Shown piece by piece: positions 35,786 through 47,090 of a stretch of 64,000 nucleotides of DNA. The stretch lies in NCBI RefSeq assembly GCF_000737065.1, contig NZ_AQRC01000018.1:1-64000 (forward strand), read 5' to 3'. The DNA is from Thioclava atlantica (lineage in GTDB: Bacteria > Pseudomonadota > Alphaproteobacteria > Rhodobacterales > Rhodobacteraceae). The stretch's first letter is position 1. Every line of letters begins with the position of its first letter. Below the pieces are notes generated by a model. It searched no databases and was not told where the DNA came from. It saw only the letters and a program-made list of their open reading frames with translations. The translations under genes and the position numbers were made by a program.

Positions 35786-38113
35786 CTATTTCGTCAGTTG
35801 CGCGAACAGGGTCGGCAGTTTCTCGGGCAGGCGCTCGACCTGATCGATGATCGTGTAGTTGTTGGTCCCGAAGATCCGCGACACGTAGCGGTCTGCCTCG
35901 GGGTCCAGGGTCAGGCAATAGCTGTTCACCGCCATCTGCTGCAACTCGGAAACCGCCTTCTTGGCGTCCATGCGCAGATATTGCGGATCGCGCTCGTCGA
36001 TATCGGCGGGTTCGCCATCGGTGACGATCAGCAGAAGCTTGTGCGCCTCGGGACGCGCGGCAAGGTGATGGGCGGCATGGCGCATCGCGGCCCCCATCCG
36101 GGTCGAGAGCCCGCCCTTCATTCCCGCCATCCGGGATTTCGCTTCTTCGTCAAGACGTTCCTCGAAGTCCTTGAAGCGGAAATACCGAACGTCATGGCGC
36201 CCGTCCGAGGCAAAACCATGGATCGCGAAAGGATCGCCGATCCCCGAGATCGCCGAAGCCACCAGCGCCGATGCCTCGCGCGTCAGATCCAGCACGGTCT
36301 TGTCCGATCCGCGCACGGTTTCATTGGTGCTTTCCGACAGATCGAGCAGGATCACCACCGCCAGATCGCGCCGGTTGATGACGTTGCGCATGGTGATGCG
36401 CATGTCGGGCTGCATGCCGATGCGTTGCATCACCATCGCATCCACGGCCGCGTTGATGTCGAGCTCGTCTCCATCCTCCAGCCGGCGCTGGCGCGACACC
36501 CCTTGCGGGCGCAGCCGGTCCACGATCTGCTTGATCCGGTGGCGGATGCCGCGATGCTCGCTCAGCACCCGGTCGATGATCTTCGGATCGCCCTTGCCCG
36601 CACGGCGCTCGTAGACGGTGGCCCAGCTCGGGCGCATCAGCTGCACCTTGTAATCCCATTCGCCGTAATGGAACGGGTCCGAGACCGGCTCCTTGCCCTC
36701 CATCTCGTTATAGGAGACGCCCTCGTCCTCGTAGGGGAAAAGCTCCGAGGACAGCACCCAGACCTCTTGCGCATCGTCGCCCGCGGTCTCGACATCGACC
36801 TCGTTGACGAATTCCATCAGGCCCACATGCTTGCGCACCTGTCCCTGGTCGGGCTGGTAGGCGGACATGTTGTCCCAATCGTACTCCTCGAGCGCCCAGA
36901 TGAAGCGGTTGTCGTCGCGATAGGGGATGTTGAGCGATTCAAGGATGCGCAGGGAGGGCACGGCCCGACGCTGCGCGAGGATATTGTAAAGCTCCACCCC
37001 GAGCGACCATGAGAACATCGTCTCGCGCTCATTGCCCGCGATCTCGGAATGGAAGGTCTCGACGAGATTGTCGATCTCGAGATCGCCGGTGCGCAGCCCG
37101 GGCACGTTCAGCGCCTTGGCGACCTTCTCTAGCAGATACATCGTTTCGTGCTCGTAGGCCTTCGGCCCGGTCTCGGGCATCAGTGAGGCAAAGAGCGCCT
37201 TCAGGCCCGGGAAGGCCTGCGTGGCGCAATATTCAACGCGCGCATCCTCGATCATCCCGATCAGGAAAATCTGTGCGGGATTGAGCGCCTGCTGGCCCAG
37301 ACCGCGATCGGAATAGACGATATGGGCGGCCATATGCGCGCACATCGCGCGATAGAGATCGAGCCCGGTCCGGCCCCCGATCCCGTCCACGGCGTCGGGC
37401 AGGTGCAGCGCGCCATCCTCGATGAACGGGCGGAAGCCCGCGAAATCCGCAGCCGAGGGGCGCAGGAAGAAATCGCGCCCCCAGAAGGCGCGCAGGTAGA
37501 AATTGAGCCGCCGCTGGCTGTCGATGAAGAGCGTTCCACGGCGTTCCTGTTTCAGAACGGCCCGGCTGTCTTCGGAGACCAGCCCGAAATAATCCGCCTG
37601 TTTCGGCAGGTCGCGGCGATAGGCCTCGGCGCCGAAATCGACCCAGCGACGCAGGCCGGACAGCGTGAGTTTGCCCAGCAATTCCTCCAGCACGCCGAAC
37701 ATCGGCCGAAGGCCGCGCGGCGCGATCGCCGCGAGCCGGTGCAAAAGGCCGAGATAGCCGCGCAGAAGTTCCGGATCGCCGAAACGCCGGGCCGCGCCGG
37801 GCAGGGTGGAGATCATCAGCGTGAGCACTTCGCCCGACACCATCGAGGCGAGTTTCAGCACCGCGCCGACCACGTCGCGGATCACGTCCTCGCCGCATTC
37901 CTTGGCCACCTGCGGCATCTCGTCGAGATAGCTCACCAGCAGCCGCGGCCCCTTGCCGAGAGAAGTCATCGCCCGCGCGCCATCCATGTAGTCCTTCAGC
38001 CCCGCCGGAGACATCAGCCGCGCGGCCTCGTGGAACAGCCCTTCGAGACTGTCCTCAAGCTCAGAAGCCGCCTTGACCAGCTCCTCGCGGTACTCCTCGA
38101 GATCGACCTTCAT
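35786..38113 (-). CDS. cbbO: CbbO, von Willebrand A-domain adaptor of the RuBisCO activase
   Basis: 775 residues. The C-terminal VWA domain (~580-775) has the MIDAS '[16 protein letters not shown]' (DxSxS). The long N-terminal helical region and acidic middle section ('[25 protein letters not shown]') are normal. CbbO binds the CbbQ AAA+ hexamer and inhibited RuBisCO and links ATP use to removal of sugar-phosphate inhibitors. The ATG lies 7 bp from cbbQ. Confidence 0.93.
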   Translation of the reverse strand: MKVDLEEYREELVKAASELEDSLEGLFHEAARLMSPAGLKDYMDGARAMTSLGKGPRLLVSYLDEMPQVAKECGEDVIRDVVGAVLKLASMVSGEVLTLMISTLPGAARRFGDPELLRGYLGLLHRLAAIAPRGLRPMFGVLEELLGKLTLSGLRRWVDFGAEAYRRDLPKQADYFGLVSEDSRAVLKQERRGTLFIDSQRRLNFYLRAFWGRDFFLRPSAADFAGFRPFIEDGALHLPDAVDGIGGRTGLDLYRAMCAHMAAHIVYSDRGLGQQALNPAQIFLIGMIEDARVEYCATQAFPGLKALFASLMPETGPKAYEHETMYLLEKVAKALNVPGLRTGDLEIDNLVETFHSEIAGNERETMFSWSLGVELYNILAQRRAVPSLRILESLNIPYRDDNRFIWALEEYDWDNMSAYQPDQGQVRKHVGLMEFVNEVDVETAGDDAQEVWVLSSELFPYEDEGVSYNEMEGKEPVSDPFHYGEWDYKVQLMRPSWATVYERRAGKGDPKIIDRVLSEHRGIRHRIKQIVDRLRPQGVSRQRRLEDGDELDINAAVDAMVMQRIGMQPDMRITMRNVINRRDLAVVILLDLSESTNETVRGSDKTVLDLTREASALVASAISGIGDPFAIHGFASDGRHDVRYFRFKDFEERLDEEAKSRMAGMKGGLSTRMGAAMRHAAHHLAARPEAHKLLLIVTDGEPADIDERDPQYLRMDAKKAVSELQQMAVNSYCLTLDPEADRYVSRIFGTNNYTIIDQVERLPEKLPTLFAQLTK

Positions 38114-38120
38114 CCCTGCC

Positions 38121-38957
38121 TCACGCGACCTTGGAGCTGTCGGTGATCTCGGGGAAGAAGGTCTGGACGGCGGCCTGCAGCGTGTCGCGCATGTCCGGAT
38201 CGTCGGTCAGCGGCTCCACCAGCGCCATCTGGCAGGCGGCGGGCGCGGGGATGTCCTGCGAGATCAGCTGGCCGGCATAGACCAGAAGGCGCGTCGACAT
38301 TCCCTCATCGAGCCCGTGGCCCTTGAGGTTGCGCGAACGCTCGGCGACCTGCACGAGCCGCTCGGCGGTCTTCAGGTCGATCCCGGCCTCGTGGCTGACG
38401 ATCTCGGCCTCGGTCGCGGCCTGCGGATAGTCGAAGCTCATCGCGCCGAAGCGCTGCTTGGTCGATTGCTTGAGATCCTTCATCATCGACTGGTAGCCGG
38501 GGTTGTAGGAAATCACGACCTGGAAATCGGGATGGGCGTTGACCACCTCGCCCTTCTTCTCCAGCGGCAGCTGGCGGCGGTGGTCGGTCAGCGGGTGGAT
38601 CACAACGGTGGTGTCCTGACGGGCCTCGACGACCTCGTCGAGATAGCAGATCGCGCCGATCCGCGCGGCGATGGTCAGCGGGCCGTCCTGCCACTTGGTG
38701 CCGTTGATATCGAGAAGGAAGCGCCCGATCAGGTCGGAGGCGGTCATGTCCTCGTTGCAGGCGACCGTGATCAGCGGACGCTGGAGCTTCCACGCCATGT
38801 ATTCGACGAAGCGGGATTTGCCGCAGCCCGTGGGCCCCTTGAGCATCACCGGCATCCGCACGTCATAGGCGGCGGCGAATTGCTCCACCTCGTTCCCGAC
38901 GGGTTTGTAATAGGGTTCGTTCTCGATGCGAAACTGGCTGGTGTCGATCTCGCTCAT
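38121..38957 (-). CDS. cbbQ: CbbQ, AAA+ MoxR-type RuBisCO activase ATPase
   Basis: 278 residues. Walker A 'LKGPTGCGKSRFVEYM' (~40), Walker B 'ICYLDEVVEARQDT' and sensor 'VVISYNPGYQSMMKDL'. N-terminal 'RIENEPYYKPVGNEVEQF' is typical of CbbQ/NorQ. It remodels inhibited RuBisCO together with CbbO. Position directly after cbbS identifies it as CbbQ rather than NorQ. Confidence 0.95.
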   Translation of the reverse strand: MSEIDTSQFRIENEPYYKPVGNEVEQFAAAYDVRMPVMLKGPTGCGKSRFVEYMAWKLQRPLITVACNEDMTASDLIGRFLLDINGTKWQDGPLTIAARIGAICYLDEVVEARQDTTVVIHPLTDHRRQLPLEKKGEVVNAHPDFQVVISYNPGYQSMMKDLKQSTKQRFGAMSFDYPQAATEAEIVSHEAGIDLKTAERLVQVAERSRNLKGHGLDEGMSTRLLVYAGQLISQDIPAPAACQMALVEPLTDDPDMRDTLQAAVQTFFPEITDSSKVA

Positions 38958-39003
38958 GGGATGGCCTTCTCGTTCGCGCTAGGGAATTCCGTGAAACGGG
39001 GCA

Positions 39004-39035
39004 GGGCGGGCCACCGCAGACCGGCAGCCCGTCCC
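39004..39035 (-). terminator. Hairpin between cbbS and cbbQ
   Basis: GGGCGGGC and GCCCGTCCC pair with one bulged base across a 15-base loop, between the cbbS stop and cbbQ. No strong T run follows on the coding strand. It may reduce read-through, or protect the cbbLS message so RuBisCO is made in excess of its activase. Confidence 0.5.
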
Positions 39036-39045
39036 GAAAGCCTTG

Positions 39046-39405
39046 TCAGGCCTTCATTTCGGCGCGGTGCACCACCATCGAGGTGCCCTGCGACTGCTTG
39101 AAGTTGTCGTAGCCCACAAGACGCACGTGATTGCCCGGGTTCGCCTTCTTGCACATCTCGATCTCGTTGAAGATCGCGTCGACATCGGTCTCGCCGAACA
39201 TCGGCAGTTTCCACATGTACCAGAAGTTCGAGCGCATGTTCTCGGGCTCGGTATGTTCGATGGCCGGGTTCCAGCCCTTCGAGACGATATACTCCACCTG
39301 CTTGCGCAGCTCGTCATCCGTCAGTTGGGGCAGATAGGAAAAGGTGCCCATCTTGCGGCTGTTCGGATCCGAGATCCGCGAGCCGTAATCCTGCATTCCG
39401 CTCAT
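39046..39405 (-). CDS. cbbS: RuBisCO small subunit, form I
   Basis: 119 residues. '[36 protein letters not shown]' and '[12 protein letters not shown]' are standard. The length fits form IA/IAq; form IC small subunits are longer at the C-terminus. It caps the CbbL octamer in the L8S8 holoenzyme. It follows cbbL by 39 bp. Confidence 0.96.
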   Translation of the reverse strand: MSGMQDYGSRISDPNSRKMGTFSYLPQLTDDELRKQVEYIVSKGWNPAIEHTEPENMRSNFWYMWKLPMFGETDVDAIFNEIEMCKKANPGNHVRLVGYDNFKQSQGTSMVVHRAEMKA

Positions 39406-39444
39406 GATTTCAATCCTTTCTCAGGCGTTCGTGAGGGGCGCACC

Positions 39445-40878
39445 TTAGCGGTGCGCCACGTCCAGCTTGTCCACGGTGTCGAACTCGAACTTGATCTCTT
39501 TCCACGTCTCCATGGCGATCTTCAGCTCCGGGCTGTGCTTGGCAGCCTCGGTCATGATGTCCTTGCTCTCCTTTTCCAGCTCGCGGCCCTCGTTGCGCGC
39601 CTTGACGCAGGCCTCGACCGCCACACGGTTCGCGGCCGCACCCGCGGCGTTGCCCCAGGGGTGGCCCAGCGTGCCGCCGCCGAACTGAAGGCAGCTGTCA
39701 TCGCCGAAGATGTTGACGAGCGCGGGCATGTGCCAGACATGGATCCCGCCCGAGGCCACGGGCAGAACCCCCGGCATCTGGCCCCAGTCCTGATCGAAGA
39801 AGATGCCGCGCGAGCGGTCTTCCTTGACGTGCTTCTCGCGCATCAGGTCGATCCAGCCCAGCGTCGCCTCGCGGTCGCCCTCGAGCTTGCCGACGACGGT
39901 GCCCGAATGCAGGTGGTCGCCGCCAAGAAGGCGCAGCATCTTCGCGAGAACGCGGAAGTTGATGCCGTGCTTGGGGTGACGGTCGATCACACCGTGCATC
40001 GCGCGGTGCACATGCAGCAGCATGCCGTTGTCGCGGCACCAGCGGCTCAGCGAGGCCTGCGCGGCCCAGCCCATCGTCAGATAGTCCGACATGATGATCG
40101 GCGAGCCGATCTCCTTGGCGAACTCGGCGCGCTTGTACATCTCCTCGATGTTGGGCGCGGTCACGTTGAGGTAGTGGCCCTTGCGCTCGCCGGTTTCCTT
40201 CTCGGCCTTCTCGATCGCTTCCTGGCAGAATTCGAAACGGTCGCGCCAGCGCATGAAGGGCTGCGAGTTGATGTTCTCGTCATCCTTGGTGAAGTCGAGA
40301 CCGCCCCGCAGCGCCTCGTAGACCGCCCGGCCGTAGTTCTTGGCCGAGAGGCCCAGCTTCGGCTTGATCGTGCAGCCGAGGAAGGGACGGCCGTATTTGT
40401 CGAGCTTGTCGCGCTCGACCTGGATGCCGTGGGGAGGGCCGTCGCAGGTGGTCACGAACCACAGCGGGAAGCGCACGTCTTCGAGACGCAGCGCACGCAC
40501 GGCCTTGAAGCCGAACACGTTGCCCACCAGCGAGGTGAAGACGTTGACCACCGAGCCCTCTTCGAAGAGGCCCATCGGGTAGGCGATGAAAGCATAATAG
40601 CTCTCGTCGTCGCCCGGCACGTCCTCGATCGCATAGGCGCGGCCCTTGTAGTAATCGAGATCGGTCAGCAGGTCGGTCCAGACCGTGGTCCAGGTGCCGG
40701 TCGAGCTTTCCGCGGCGACGGCGGCGGCCGCCTCTTCGCGCGGCACGCCGGGCTGCGGGGTGATCTTGAAACAGGCCAGGACGTCGCTGTCCTTGGGCGT
40801 GTAGTTCGGTTCCCAGTAGGTTTCGCGGTATTCCTTGACGCCGGCGGAATACTTGCCGGGATTCGTTTGCTGGTTCAT
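39445..40878 (-). CDS. cbbL: RuBisCO large subunit, form I (probably IA)
   Basis: 477 residues from '[17 protein letters not shown]'. '[20 protein letters not shown]' holds the catalytic Lys, '[20 protein letters not shown]' the carbamylated Lys and Mg ligands, and '[18 protein letters not shown]' loop 6 with its Lys. It fixes CO2 on ribulose 1,5-bisphosphate. Short cbbS and CbbQ/CbbO neighbours indicate form IA, and there is no cbbX in the window. Form IA in Rhodobacterales is often regarded as acquired from sulfur-oxidising proteobacteria. Confidence 0.97.
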   Translation of the reverse strand: MNQQTNPGKYSAGVKEYRETYWEPNYTPKDSDVLACFKITPQPGVPREEAAAAVAAESSTGTWTTVWTDLLTDLDYYKGRAYAIEDVPGDDESYYAFIAYPMGLFEEGSVVNVFTSLVGNVFGFKAVRALRLEDVRFPLWFVTTCDGPPHGIQVERDKLDKYGRPFLGCTIKPKLGLSAKNYGRAVYEALRGGLDFTKDDENINSQPFMRWRDRFEFCQEAIEKAEKETGERKGHYLNVTAPNIEEMYKRAEFAKEIGSPIIMSDYLTMGWAAQASLSRWCRDNGMLLHVHRAMHGVIDRHPKHGINFRVLAKMLRLLGGDHLHSGTVVGKLEGDREATLGWIDLMREKHVKEDRSRGIFFDQDWGQMPGVLPVASGGIHVWHMPALVNIFGDDSCLQFGGGTLGHPWGNAAGAAANRVAVEACVKARNEGRELEKESKDIMTEAAKHSPELKIAMETWKEIKFEFDTVDKLDVAHR

Positions 40879-40942
40879 CTGAGGGTCTCCTTGTCTCCCT
40901 GAATCTCCGATGCGTCCCGGCAGCGCCCCGCCGGAAAGCGGG

Positions 40943-42022
40943 TTATGCGGCCTGCGCCTTCGCGACGGACGGGTCGAGTGCGCCGCTCGCATAGCGCTTG
41001 GCCATCTCGTCCATGTCGATCACGCCGATCTTCGAGGCGTTGCCGGCGGTGCCGAAGCGTTCGAACCGGTCGAGACAGAGCTTCTCCATCTCCTCCATCG
41101 CCGGGATCATGAATTTGCGCGGGTCGAACTCGGTCTTCTTGCTCATCGCGACCTTGCGGAACTGCCCGGTGATCGCCATGCGGTTGTCGGTGTCGATATT
41201 CACCTTGCGCACGCCAGACTTGATGCCGCGCTCGATCTCCTCGACGGGCACGCCATAGGTCTGGGGCATCTCGCCGCCGGATTCGTTGATCAGATCCTGC
41301 AGGTATTGCGGGACGCTCGACGAGCCGTGCATCACCAGATGCACGTTCGGGATGCGGGCGTGGATCTTCTCGATCTGGCTGATCGCGAGGATGTCGCCGG
41401 TGGGCTTGCGCGAGAACTTGTAGGCGCCATGCGAGGTCCCGCAGGCGATGGCGAGCGCGTCCACCCTGGTCAGCTTGACGAATTCGGCCGCCTCGTCGGG
41501 ATCGGTCAGAAGCTGATCATGGCTGAGCTTGCCGACCGCGCCCGAGCCATCCTCTTCGGCGGCCTCGCCGGTCTCGAGATTGCCGAGCACACCCAGCTCG
41601 CCCTCGACCGAGGCGCCGACCCAATGAGCCATGTCGGCGACGCGCTTGGTGATGCCCACGTTGTAATCCCAGTCGGCGGGCGTCTTCATGTCTTCCTTCA
41701 GCGAGCCGTCCATCATCACCGAGGTGAAGCCGTGGCGGATCGCGGTGAGGCAGGTGGCCTCGTTATTGCCGTGGTCCTGATGCATGCAGAGCGGGATGTG
41801 GGGATACATCTCCGAGAGCGCCTGGATCATGTGGCGCAGCATGATGTCGCCCGCGTAAGACCGCGCCCCGCGGCTGGCCTGCATGATCACCGGCGCGTCG
41901 CATTTCGCGGCCGCGTTCATGATCGCCAGGCCCTGTTCCATGTTGTTGATGTTGAAAGCGGGCACGCCATAGCCGTATTCGGCCGCGTGATCGAGCAACT
42001 GTCTGAGCGTTATCAATGCCAT
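40943..42022 (-). CDS. cbbA: Class II fructose-1,6-bisphosphate aldolase
   Basis: 359 residues. '[12 protein letters not shown]' holds the zinc His, '[11 protein letters not shown]' follows, and 'GSSSVPQ' and '[11 protein letters not shown]' are class II motifs. It forms fructose and sedoheptulose bisphosphates in CO2 fixation. 64 bp separate it from cbbL. The gap upstream holds a REP-like repeat. Confidence 0.95.
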   Translation of the reverse strand: MALITLRQLLDHAAEYGYGVPAFNINNMEQGLAIMNAAAKCDAPVIMQASRGARSYAGDIMLRHMIQALSEMYPHIPLCMHQDHGNNEATCLTAIRHGFTSVMMDGSLKEDMKTPADWDYNVGITKRVADMAHWVGASVEGELGVLGNLETGEAAEEDGSGAVGKLSHDQLLTDPDEAAEFVKLTRVDALAIACGTSHGAYKFSRKPTGDILAISQIEKIHARIPNVHLVMHGSSSVPQYLQDLINESGGEMPQTYGVPVEEIERGIKSGVRKVNIDTDNRMAITGQFRKVAMSKKTEFDPRKFMIPAMEEMEKLCLDRFERFGTAGNASKIGVIDMDEMAKRYASGALDPSVAKAQAA

Positions 42023-42059
42023 GTCAGGTTCTCCTCATCTCCGTGGTCTTCCTCTTGAC

Positions 42060-42100
42060 CGAAATATCCCGGGGGTCCGGGGGCGGCGCCCCCGGCCTTG
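42060..42100. repeat. REP-like intergenic repeat between gap and cbbA
   Basis: AAATATCCCGGGGG followed by GGGGGCGGCGCCCCC. It is one of four relatives in the window and is unoccupied. Its place inside the cbb operon means it does not act as an absolute terminator. Confidence 0.7.
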
Positions 42101-42105
42101 CCCGC

Positions 42106-43107
42106 TCAGATCAGCTTGCCCATCGCGACGGCCGTGTCGGCCATGCGGTTCGAGAAGCCCCATTCGTTGTCGTACCAGCTCAGGATCCGGACCATCCTGC
42201 CGTCCATCACCTTGGTCTGGTCCATATGGAAGACCGAGGAATGAGGATCGTGGTTGAAGTCGCTGGAAACATTGGGTTTGTCGGTATAGCCGAGGATCCC
42301 CTTCATCGGGCCGTCGGCGGCCTTGCGGATCGCGGCATTGACCTCTTCGACCGTGGTGTCCTTCGCCGCCTCGAAGACGAGATCGACCACCGAGACATTC
42401 GGCGTGGGCACGCGGATCGCGACGCCGTCGAGGCGACCGTTGAGTTCGGGCAGAACCAGCCCCACCGCCTTCGCAGCCCCGGTCGAGGTCGGGATCATGC
42501 TGAGCGCCGCGGCGCGGGCGCGATAGAGATCCGAATGCATCGTGTCGAGCGTCGGCTGATCGCCCGTGTAGGAGTGGATCGTGGTCATGAAGCCTTTCGA
42601 GATCCCGATCGCGTCATTGAGCGCCTTGGCCACCGGCGACAGGCAGTTCGTGGTGCAGGACGCGTTCGAAACCACCAGGTCGTCCTTCGTCAGCGCACCG
42701 TCATTCACGCCGAAGACGATGGTCTTGTCGGCACCCGAGGCCGGGGCCGAGACGAGCACGCGCTTCGAGCCGTTCTCGAGATGGAAGGCCGCCTTGTCGC
42801 GCGCGGTGAAGATGCCCGTGCATTCCATCGCGACATCGACATCGCCCCAGGGCAGGTCCTTCGGGTCGCGGATCGCGGTCACCTTGATCCGGCCGCGGCC
42901 CGCGTCGATCCAGTCCTCGCCGGTCGTGACCGTGTTGGGAAAGCGCCCGTGGACGCTGTCGAATTGCAGCAGATGGGCGTTCGTCTCGACCGGGCCGAGA
43001 TCGTTGATCGCGACCACCTCGATATCGGTGCGGCCGGATTCGATGATTCCGCGCAGCACGTTGCGACCGATGCGCCCGAACCCGTTGATGGCAACTTTAA
43101 CCGTCAT
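42106..43107 (-). CDS. gap: Glyceraldehyde-3-phosphate dehydrogenase, type I
   Basis: 333 residues. 'AINGFGRIGRNVLRG' is the NAD(P) fold, 'SNASCTTNCLSPVAKAL' the catalytic Cys, and 'HSYTGDQPTLD', 'RVPTPNVSVVDL' the substrate site. The reductive direction consumes 1,3-bisphosphoglycerate in the Calvin cycle. It lies between tkt and cbbA in the operon, where it is often named cbbG. Confidence 0.96.
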   Translation of the reverse strand: MTVKVAINGFGRIGRNVLRGIIESGRTDIEVVAINDLGPVETNAHLLQFDSVHGRFPNTVTTGEDWIDAGRGRIKVTAIRDPKDLPWGDVDVAMECTGIFTARDKAAFHLENGSKRVLVSAPASGADKTIVFGVNDGALTKDDLVVSNASCTTNCLSPVAKALNDAIGISKGFMTTIHSYTGDQPTLDTMHSDLYRARAAALSMIPTSTGAAKAVGLVLPELNGRLDGVAIRVPTPNVSVVDLVFEAAKDTTVEEVNAAIRKAADGPMKGILGYTDKPNVSSDFNHDPHSSVFHMDQTKVMDGRMVRILSWYDNEWGFSNRMADTAVAMGKLI

Positions 43108-43121
43108 TCTCTCTTCGTCCC

Positions 43122-45095
43122 TCAGATCATATTTTTCGCTTCCGAGACAATTGCCTCGGGGGTGATGTTGAAGTGTTTGTAGAGCGCGGGGGCCGGGGCC
43201 GAGGCACCGAAGCCCGTCATTCCGACGAAGGCATCCTCGGGGCGCAGGAAGAGATCCCAGCCCTGACGGATCGCCGCCTCGCAGCCCACGCGCGGGGCCT
43301 CGCCCAGAACGGAGGCGCGATAGGCCGCGTCCTGCTGCGCGAAGAGTTCGAAACAGGGAGCGGAGACGACGGCGGCTTTGAGGCCCTGCTCGGCCAGCGC
43401 GTCGGCGGCGGCCATCGCGATCTCGACCTCGGAGCCCGTCGCGATCAGCGTCACGTCGCGCGTGCCCGGATCGCGCAGCAGATAGGCGCCGCGCGCAGTG
43501 AGGTTCTCGGGCTGATGCTCGGTGCGCTGCGTCGGCAAGTTTTGCCGCGAGGCCACGATCATCGTCGGCGTCGCTTGCGAGGTCATCGCGATTTCCCAGG
43601 CCTCGGCGGTCTCCACCGCATCAGCCGGCCGGAGGACGAGCAGGTTCGGGATCGCACGGAGCGAGGCCAGCTGCTCAACCGGCTGATGGGTGGGACCGTC
43701 CTCGCCGAGGCCGATCGAGTCATGGGTCATCACGTAGCAGACCGGCACACCCATCAGCGCCGAGAGGCGGATCGCCGGGCGGCAGTAATCGGCGAAGGCC
43801 ATGAAGGTGCCGCCATAGGGCTTGAACCCGCCATGCAGCGCGATGCCGTTCATCGCCGCGGCCATCCCGTGTTCGCGGATGCCGTAATGAAGGTAGTCAC
43901 CGTAGAAGTCATTCGGCGTGATCGAGGTCATCCCCGAGGATTTCGTGAGGTTCGAGCCCGTCAGGTCCGCCGAGCCGCCCACGGTGAAGGGCAGGGTCGC
44001 ATTGACCACCTCGAGCGCCATCTGGCTCGCCTTGCGGCTGGCGACCTTGGGCTTGTCCTCGGCCAGCTTGCGCTTGTAGGCGTCGATCGCGGCGGGCAGG
44101 GCGCTCACGTCGCCCTCTTGCGCGGCGAGGAAATCGGCGCGGGCGGTCGCGGTGTTCAGCCGCGTTTCCCACTCCGCCCGCGCCGTTGCGCCTCGCGACG
44201 CAATCCGGCCCCATTCGTCATAGATCGCCTGGGGAATTTCGAAGGGCGCATGGTCCCAGTTGAGCCGCTTGCGCGCCGCCGCGATCTCGTCGTCGCCGAG
44301 CGGTGCGCCATGCACGTCGTGCCCGCCCTGCTTGTTGGGTGCGCCGAAGCCGATGATCGTGCGGCAGGCGATCATCGAGGGACGATCATCCTTGCGCGCG
44401 GCCTCGATCGCATCGGCAATCTCGGTCGGCGCGTGGCCGTCGCATTCGAGAACATGCCAACCGGCCGCCGCGAAGCGCGCCTTCTGGTCCATCGAGGTCG
44501 AGAGATCCGTGTCGCCGTCGATGGTGATCGCGTTGTCGTCCCACATCACGATCAGCTTGCCGAGCCTGAGATGCCCCGCGAGGTCGATCGCCTCGTGGCT
44601 GATCCCTTCCATCAGGCAGCCATCGCCCGCGATGACATAGGTGAAATGTTCCACCAGATCATCGCCGTATCGTGCGTTGTTCATCTTCTCGGCGATCGCC
44701 ATTCCGACCGCGGTCGCGATCCCCTGGCCGAGCGGGCCGGTGGTGACCTCGATTCCGTCGGCATGGCCGTATTCGGGATGGCCGGCGGTGCGCGAGCCCA
44801 GCTGACGGAACGCCTTGATCTGGTCCATGTCCATATCGGCGTAGCCCAGCAGATGGTTGATCGCGTAGATCAGCATCGAGCCATGACCGGCCGACAGCAC
44901 GAAACGGTCCCGGTCGGGCCATTTCGGCGCGGAAGGGTCGATCTTCATGAAGCGGTTGAACAGGACGGTTGCCACATCGGCCATGCCCATCGGCATGCCG
45001 GGATGGCCCGAATCGGCCTTTTGCACCGCATCCATCGCGAGCGCGCGGATTGCGTTCGCCATGCGGGTTTCCTGAGTGATATGAATATCTTTCAT
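43122..45095 (-). CDS. cbbT: Transketolase
   Basis: 657 residues from '[23 protein letters not shown]'. The ATG 12 bases earlier abuts the ribosome site and is less likely. '[15 protein letters not shown]' and '[19 protein letters not shown]...[11 protein letters not shown]' are thiamine diphosphate motifs. It transfers two-carbon units to regenerate ribulose 5-phosphate. Between prk and gap with short gaps. Confidence 0.95.
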   Translation of the reverse strand: MKDIHITQETRMANAIRALAMDAVQKADSGHPGMPMGMADVATVLFNRFMKIDPSAPKWPDRDRFVLSAGHGSMLIYAINHLLGYADMDMDQIKAFRQLGSRTAGHPEYGHADGIEVTTGPLGQGIATAVGMAIAEKMNNARYGDDLVEHFTYVIAGDGCLMEGISHEAIDLAGHLRLGKLIVMWDDNAITIDGDTDLSTSMDQKARFAAAGWHVLECDGHAPTEIADAIEAARKDDRPSMIACRTIIGFGAPNKQGGHDVHGAPLGDDEIAAARKRLNWDHAPFEIPQAIYDEWGRIASRGATARAEWETRLNTATARADFLAAQEGDVSALPAAIDAYKRKLAEDKPKVASRKASQMALEVVNATLPFTVGGSADLTGSNLTKSSGMTSITPNDFYGDYLHYGIREHGMAAAMNGIALHGGFKPYGGTFMAFADYCRPAIRLSALMGVPVCYVMTHDSIGLGEDGPTHQPVEQLASLRAIPNLLVLRPADAVETAEAWEIAMTSQATPTMIVASRQNLPTQRTEHQPENLTARGAYLLRDPGTRDVTLIATGSEVEIAMAAADALAEQGLKAAVVSAPCFELFAQQDAAYRASVLGEAPRVGCEAAIRQGWDLFLRPEDAFVGMTGFGASAPAPALYKHFNITPEAIVSEAKNMI

Positions 45096-45112
45096 CGCTC
45101 TGTTCATCCTTC

Positions 45113-45985
45113 TCAGGCCCGCTGTGCCTCGCGCACGAGGCGCTCGATCAGGGGCGTCAGGATCAGCTGCATCGCCAGATCCTGCTTGTTTCCGGGAATG
45201 ACGATCGAGTTGGCGCGGCTCATCCAGGAGCCCGCGATCATCGAGGTGAGATAGGGGAAGTCGATCCCGCGCGGGTTCTTGAAGCGGATCACCACGAGGC
45301 TCTCGTCGGCGGTCGGGATCCAGCGCGCGATGAACGGGTTCGAGGTATCGACCACCGGCACGCGCTGGAAATTAATGTCGGTCTCGGTGAATTGCGGGCA
45401 GATGCAGTGCACGTAGGCGTGCATCCGGCGCAGGATCACGTCGGTCACCGCCTCGGTCGTGTAGCCCCGGCTGGCGCGGTCGCGATGGATCTTCTGGATC
45501 CATTCGAGGTTGATCACCGGCACCACGCCGATCTTGAGATCGGCCAGGGCCGAGAGGTTCACCTCGTCATTGACGACGCAGCCATGCAGGCCCTCGTAGA
45601 AGAGCAGGTCGGATTGCGAATCGAACTCGCTCCAGTCGGTGAAATGACCCGGCGGCGTGCCGTATTTCTCGGCCTCGGCATCATCGTGAACGTAATGGCG
45701 GGTCTTGCCCTTGCCGGTCTCGCCATATTCGCGAAAGACCCGCTCCAACTCCTTGAGTTCATTCGCTTCGTAGGAGAAATGCGAGAAGCCCTGATCGCCG
45801 GATTCATAGCGGTTCTGAAGCTCTTCCTTCATGTCCGCGCGGTTGAACCGGTGGAAGGCATCGCCCTCGATCGAGACCGCCTTGATCCCTTCGCGGCGGA
45901 AGATCTGATCGAAGGTGGACTTGACCGTCGAGGTGCCAGCTCCCGAAGACCCGACGACGGAAATGATGGGGTGTTTCTTGGACAT
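45113..45985 (-). CDS. cbbP: Phosphoribulokinase
   Basis: 290 residues, the bacterial (not plant-like) type. P-loop '[16 protein letters not shown]' at ~10, '[13 protein letters not shown]' catalytic region and 'HVIVDDEVNLSA'-type '[23 protein letters not shown]'. It makes ribulose 1,5-bisphosphate from ribulose 5-phosphate. Lies 2 bp after fbp, a fixed pairing in cbb operons. The bacterial type is allosterically activated by NADH. Confidence 0.96.
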   Translation of the reverse strand: MSKKHPIISVVGSSGAGTSTVKSTFDQIFRREGIKAVSIEGDAFHRFNRADMKEELQNRYESGDQGFSHFSYEANELKELERVFREYGETGKGKTRHYVHDDAEAEKYGTPPGHFTDWSEFDSQSDLLFYEGLHGCVVNDEVNLSALADLKIGVVPVINLEWIQKIHRDRASRGYTTEAVTDVILRRMHAYVHCICPQFTETDINFQRVPVVDTSNPFIARWIPTADESLVVIRFKNPRGIDFPYLTSMIAGSWMSRANSIVIPGNKQDLAMQLILTPLIERLVREAQRA

Positions 45986-45987
45986 TC

Positions 45988-46983
45988 TCAGCTCCGGAAC
46001 AGGCCGCGTTTGTTGAAGAGCGCGTTGGTCTCGTCCTGCGGCAAATCATGATAGGCGGCGACGCGCGCGACCTTGGAGGCCGAGCCGAACACGAAGGGCG
46101 TGCGCGCGTGCAGCCGGTCGGGCAGGGCGGTCAGGATCGGGTCGGCCCCGTCGGTCGCCCCGCCGCCAAGCTGGGTGACGAGCATCGCGATGGGCGCGCA
46201 TTCGTAGACATGGCGCAGACGGCCGCGCTCATAGCCCTCGCGATCGTCGCCCGGATAGAGGAAGACGCCGCCCCGCGTGATGATCCGATGGGTCTCGGCC
46301 ACGAGCGACGCGATCCAGCGCATGTTGAAATTGCGCCCGCGCGGCCCCTCGGCCCCCGCCACCATGTCATCGACGAAGGCGCGGATCGGCTGCGGCCAGT
46401 GACGGTAGTTCGAGGCGTTGATCGCGTATTCCGAGGTCTCGGTCGGCAGGGGTTTCGGATCGGCGACACGGGTCCAGATCTCGGTGCCCGGCTCGAGTAC
46501 CCATTGCTGCACGCCATTGCCGAAGGTCACCACGAGCGCGGTCTGCGGCCCGAAGATGATGTAGCCGCCCGCGATCTGCTCGGTGCCGGGGCGCAGGAAG
46601 CTGGCCTCCGGCGTCTCGGCCGCGGGGAAGATCGAGAAGATCGTCCCGATCGAGACGTTCACGTCGATATTGGACGAACCGTCCAGCGGGTCGATCGCAA
46701 GCGCCAGCGTGCCGGCGCCGAAATCGACCACCTCGTCCTGTTCTTCGGAGGCATAGTGGCACACCGCGCCATCGCGCAGCGCATCCATGAACATGTCATC
46801 GGCGATGAGATCGAGCGCCTTCTGGCCGTCGCCGCCCGCATTGGTGCCCGCGGCCTCGGCCAGATTGCCATCGAGACCATTGCGCGCGATGATGCGGGCG
46901 AGACGGGCACCGACCCCTGTCAGACGGGTCATAGTGTCGGCAAGATCGGCCGACAGGCCGAGGCCGTCGAAATTCACTGACAT
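45988..46983 (-). CDS. cbbF: Fructose-1,6-bisphosphatase class 1
   Basis: 331 residues from '[18 protein letters not shown]'. '[25 protein letters not shown]' is the metal and phosphate site, and '[27 protein letters not shown]' is also diagnostic. First gene of the leftward cbb operon, 107 bp from divergent cbbR. It hydrolyses fructose (and probably sedoheptulose) bisphosphate. Confidence 0.96.
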   Translation of the reverse strand: MSVNFDGLGLSADLADTMTRLTGVGARLARIIARNGLDGNLAEAAGTNAGGDGQKALDLIADDMFMDALRDGAVCHYASEEQDEVVDFGAGTLALAIDPLDGSSNIDVNVSIGTIFSIFPAAETPEASFLRPGTEQIAGGYIIFGPQTALVVTFGNGVQQWVLEPGTEIWTRVADPKPLPTETSEYAINASNYRHWPQPIRAFVDDMVAGAEGPRGRNFNMRWIASLVAETHRIITRGGVFLYPGDDREGYERGRLRHVYECAPIAMLVTQLGGGATDGADPILTALPDRLHARTPFVFGSASKVARVAAYHDLPQDETNALFNKRGLFRS

Positions 46984-47090
46984 CGCTTTCTCCTCCCAGA
47001 CGATATGCTCGTCGAGGGGAAGCATTGCGGAATTTGAATTTATATGAAATTTAAATAATAGGAATGTGTGTTAAAGGGAATCTAATATCC
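46984..47090. promoter_or_regulatory. cbbR-cbbF divergent promoter/CbbR operator region
   Basis: An AT-rich island in GC-rich DNA. TTTGAATTT (47033-47041) and AAATTTAAA (47047-47055) are 9-bp arms with one mismatch around 5 bases. TTA-N8-TTA fits the TNA-N7/8-TNA pattern reported for CbbR sites. LysR regulators typically bind such dyads between themselves and the target. Confidence 0.65.
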
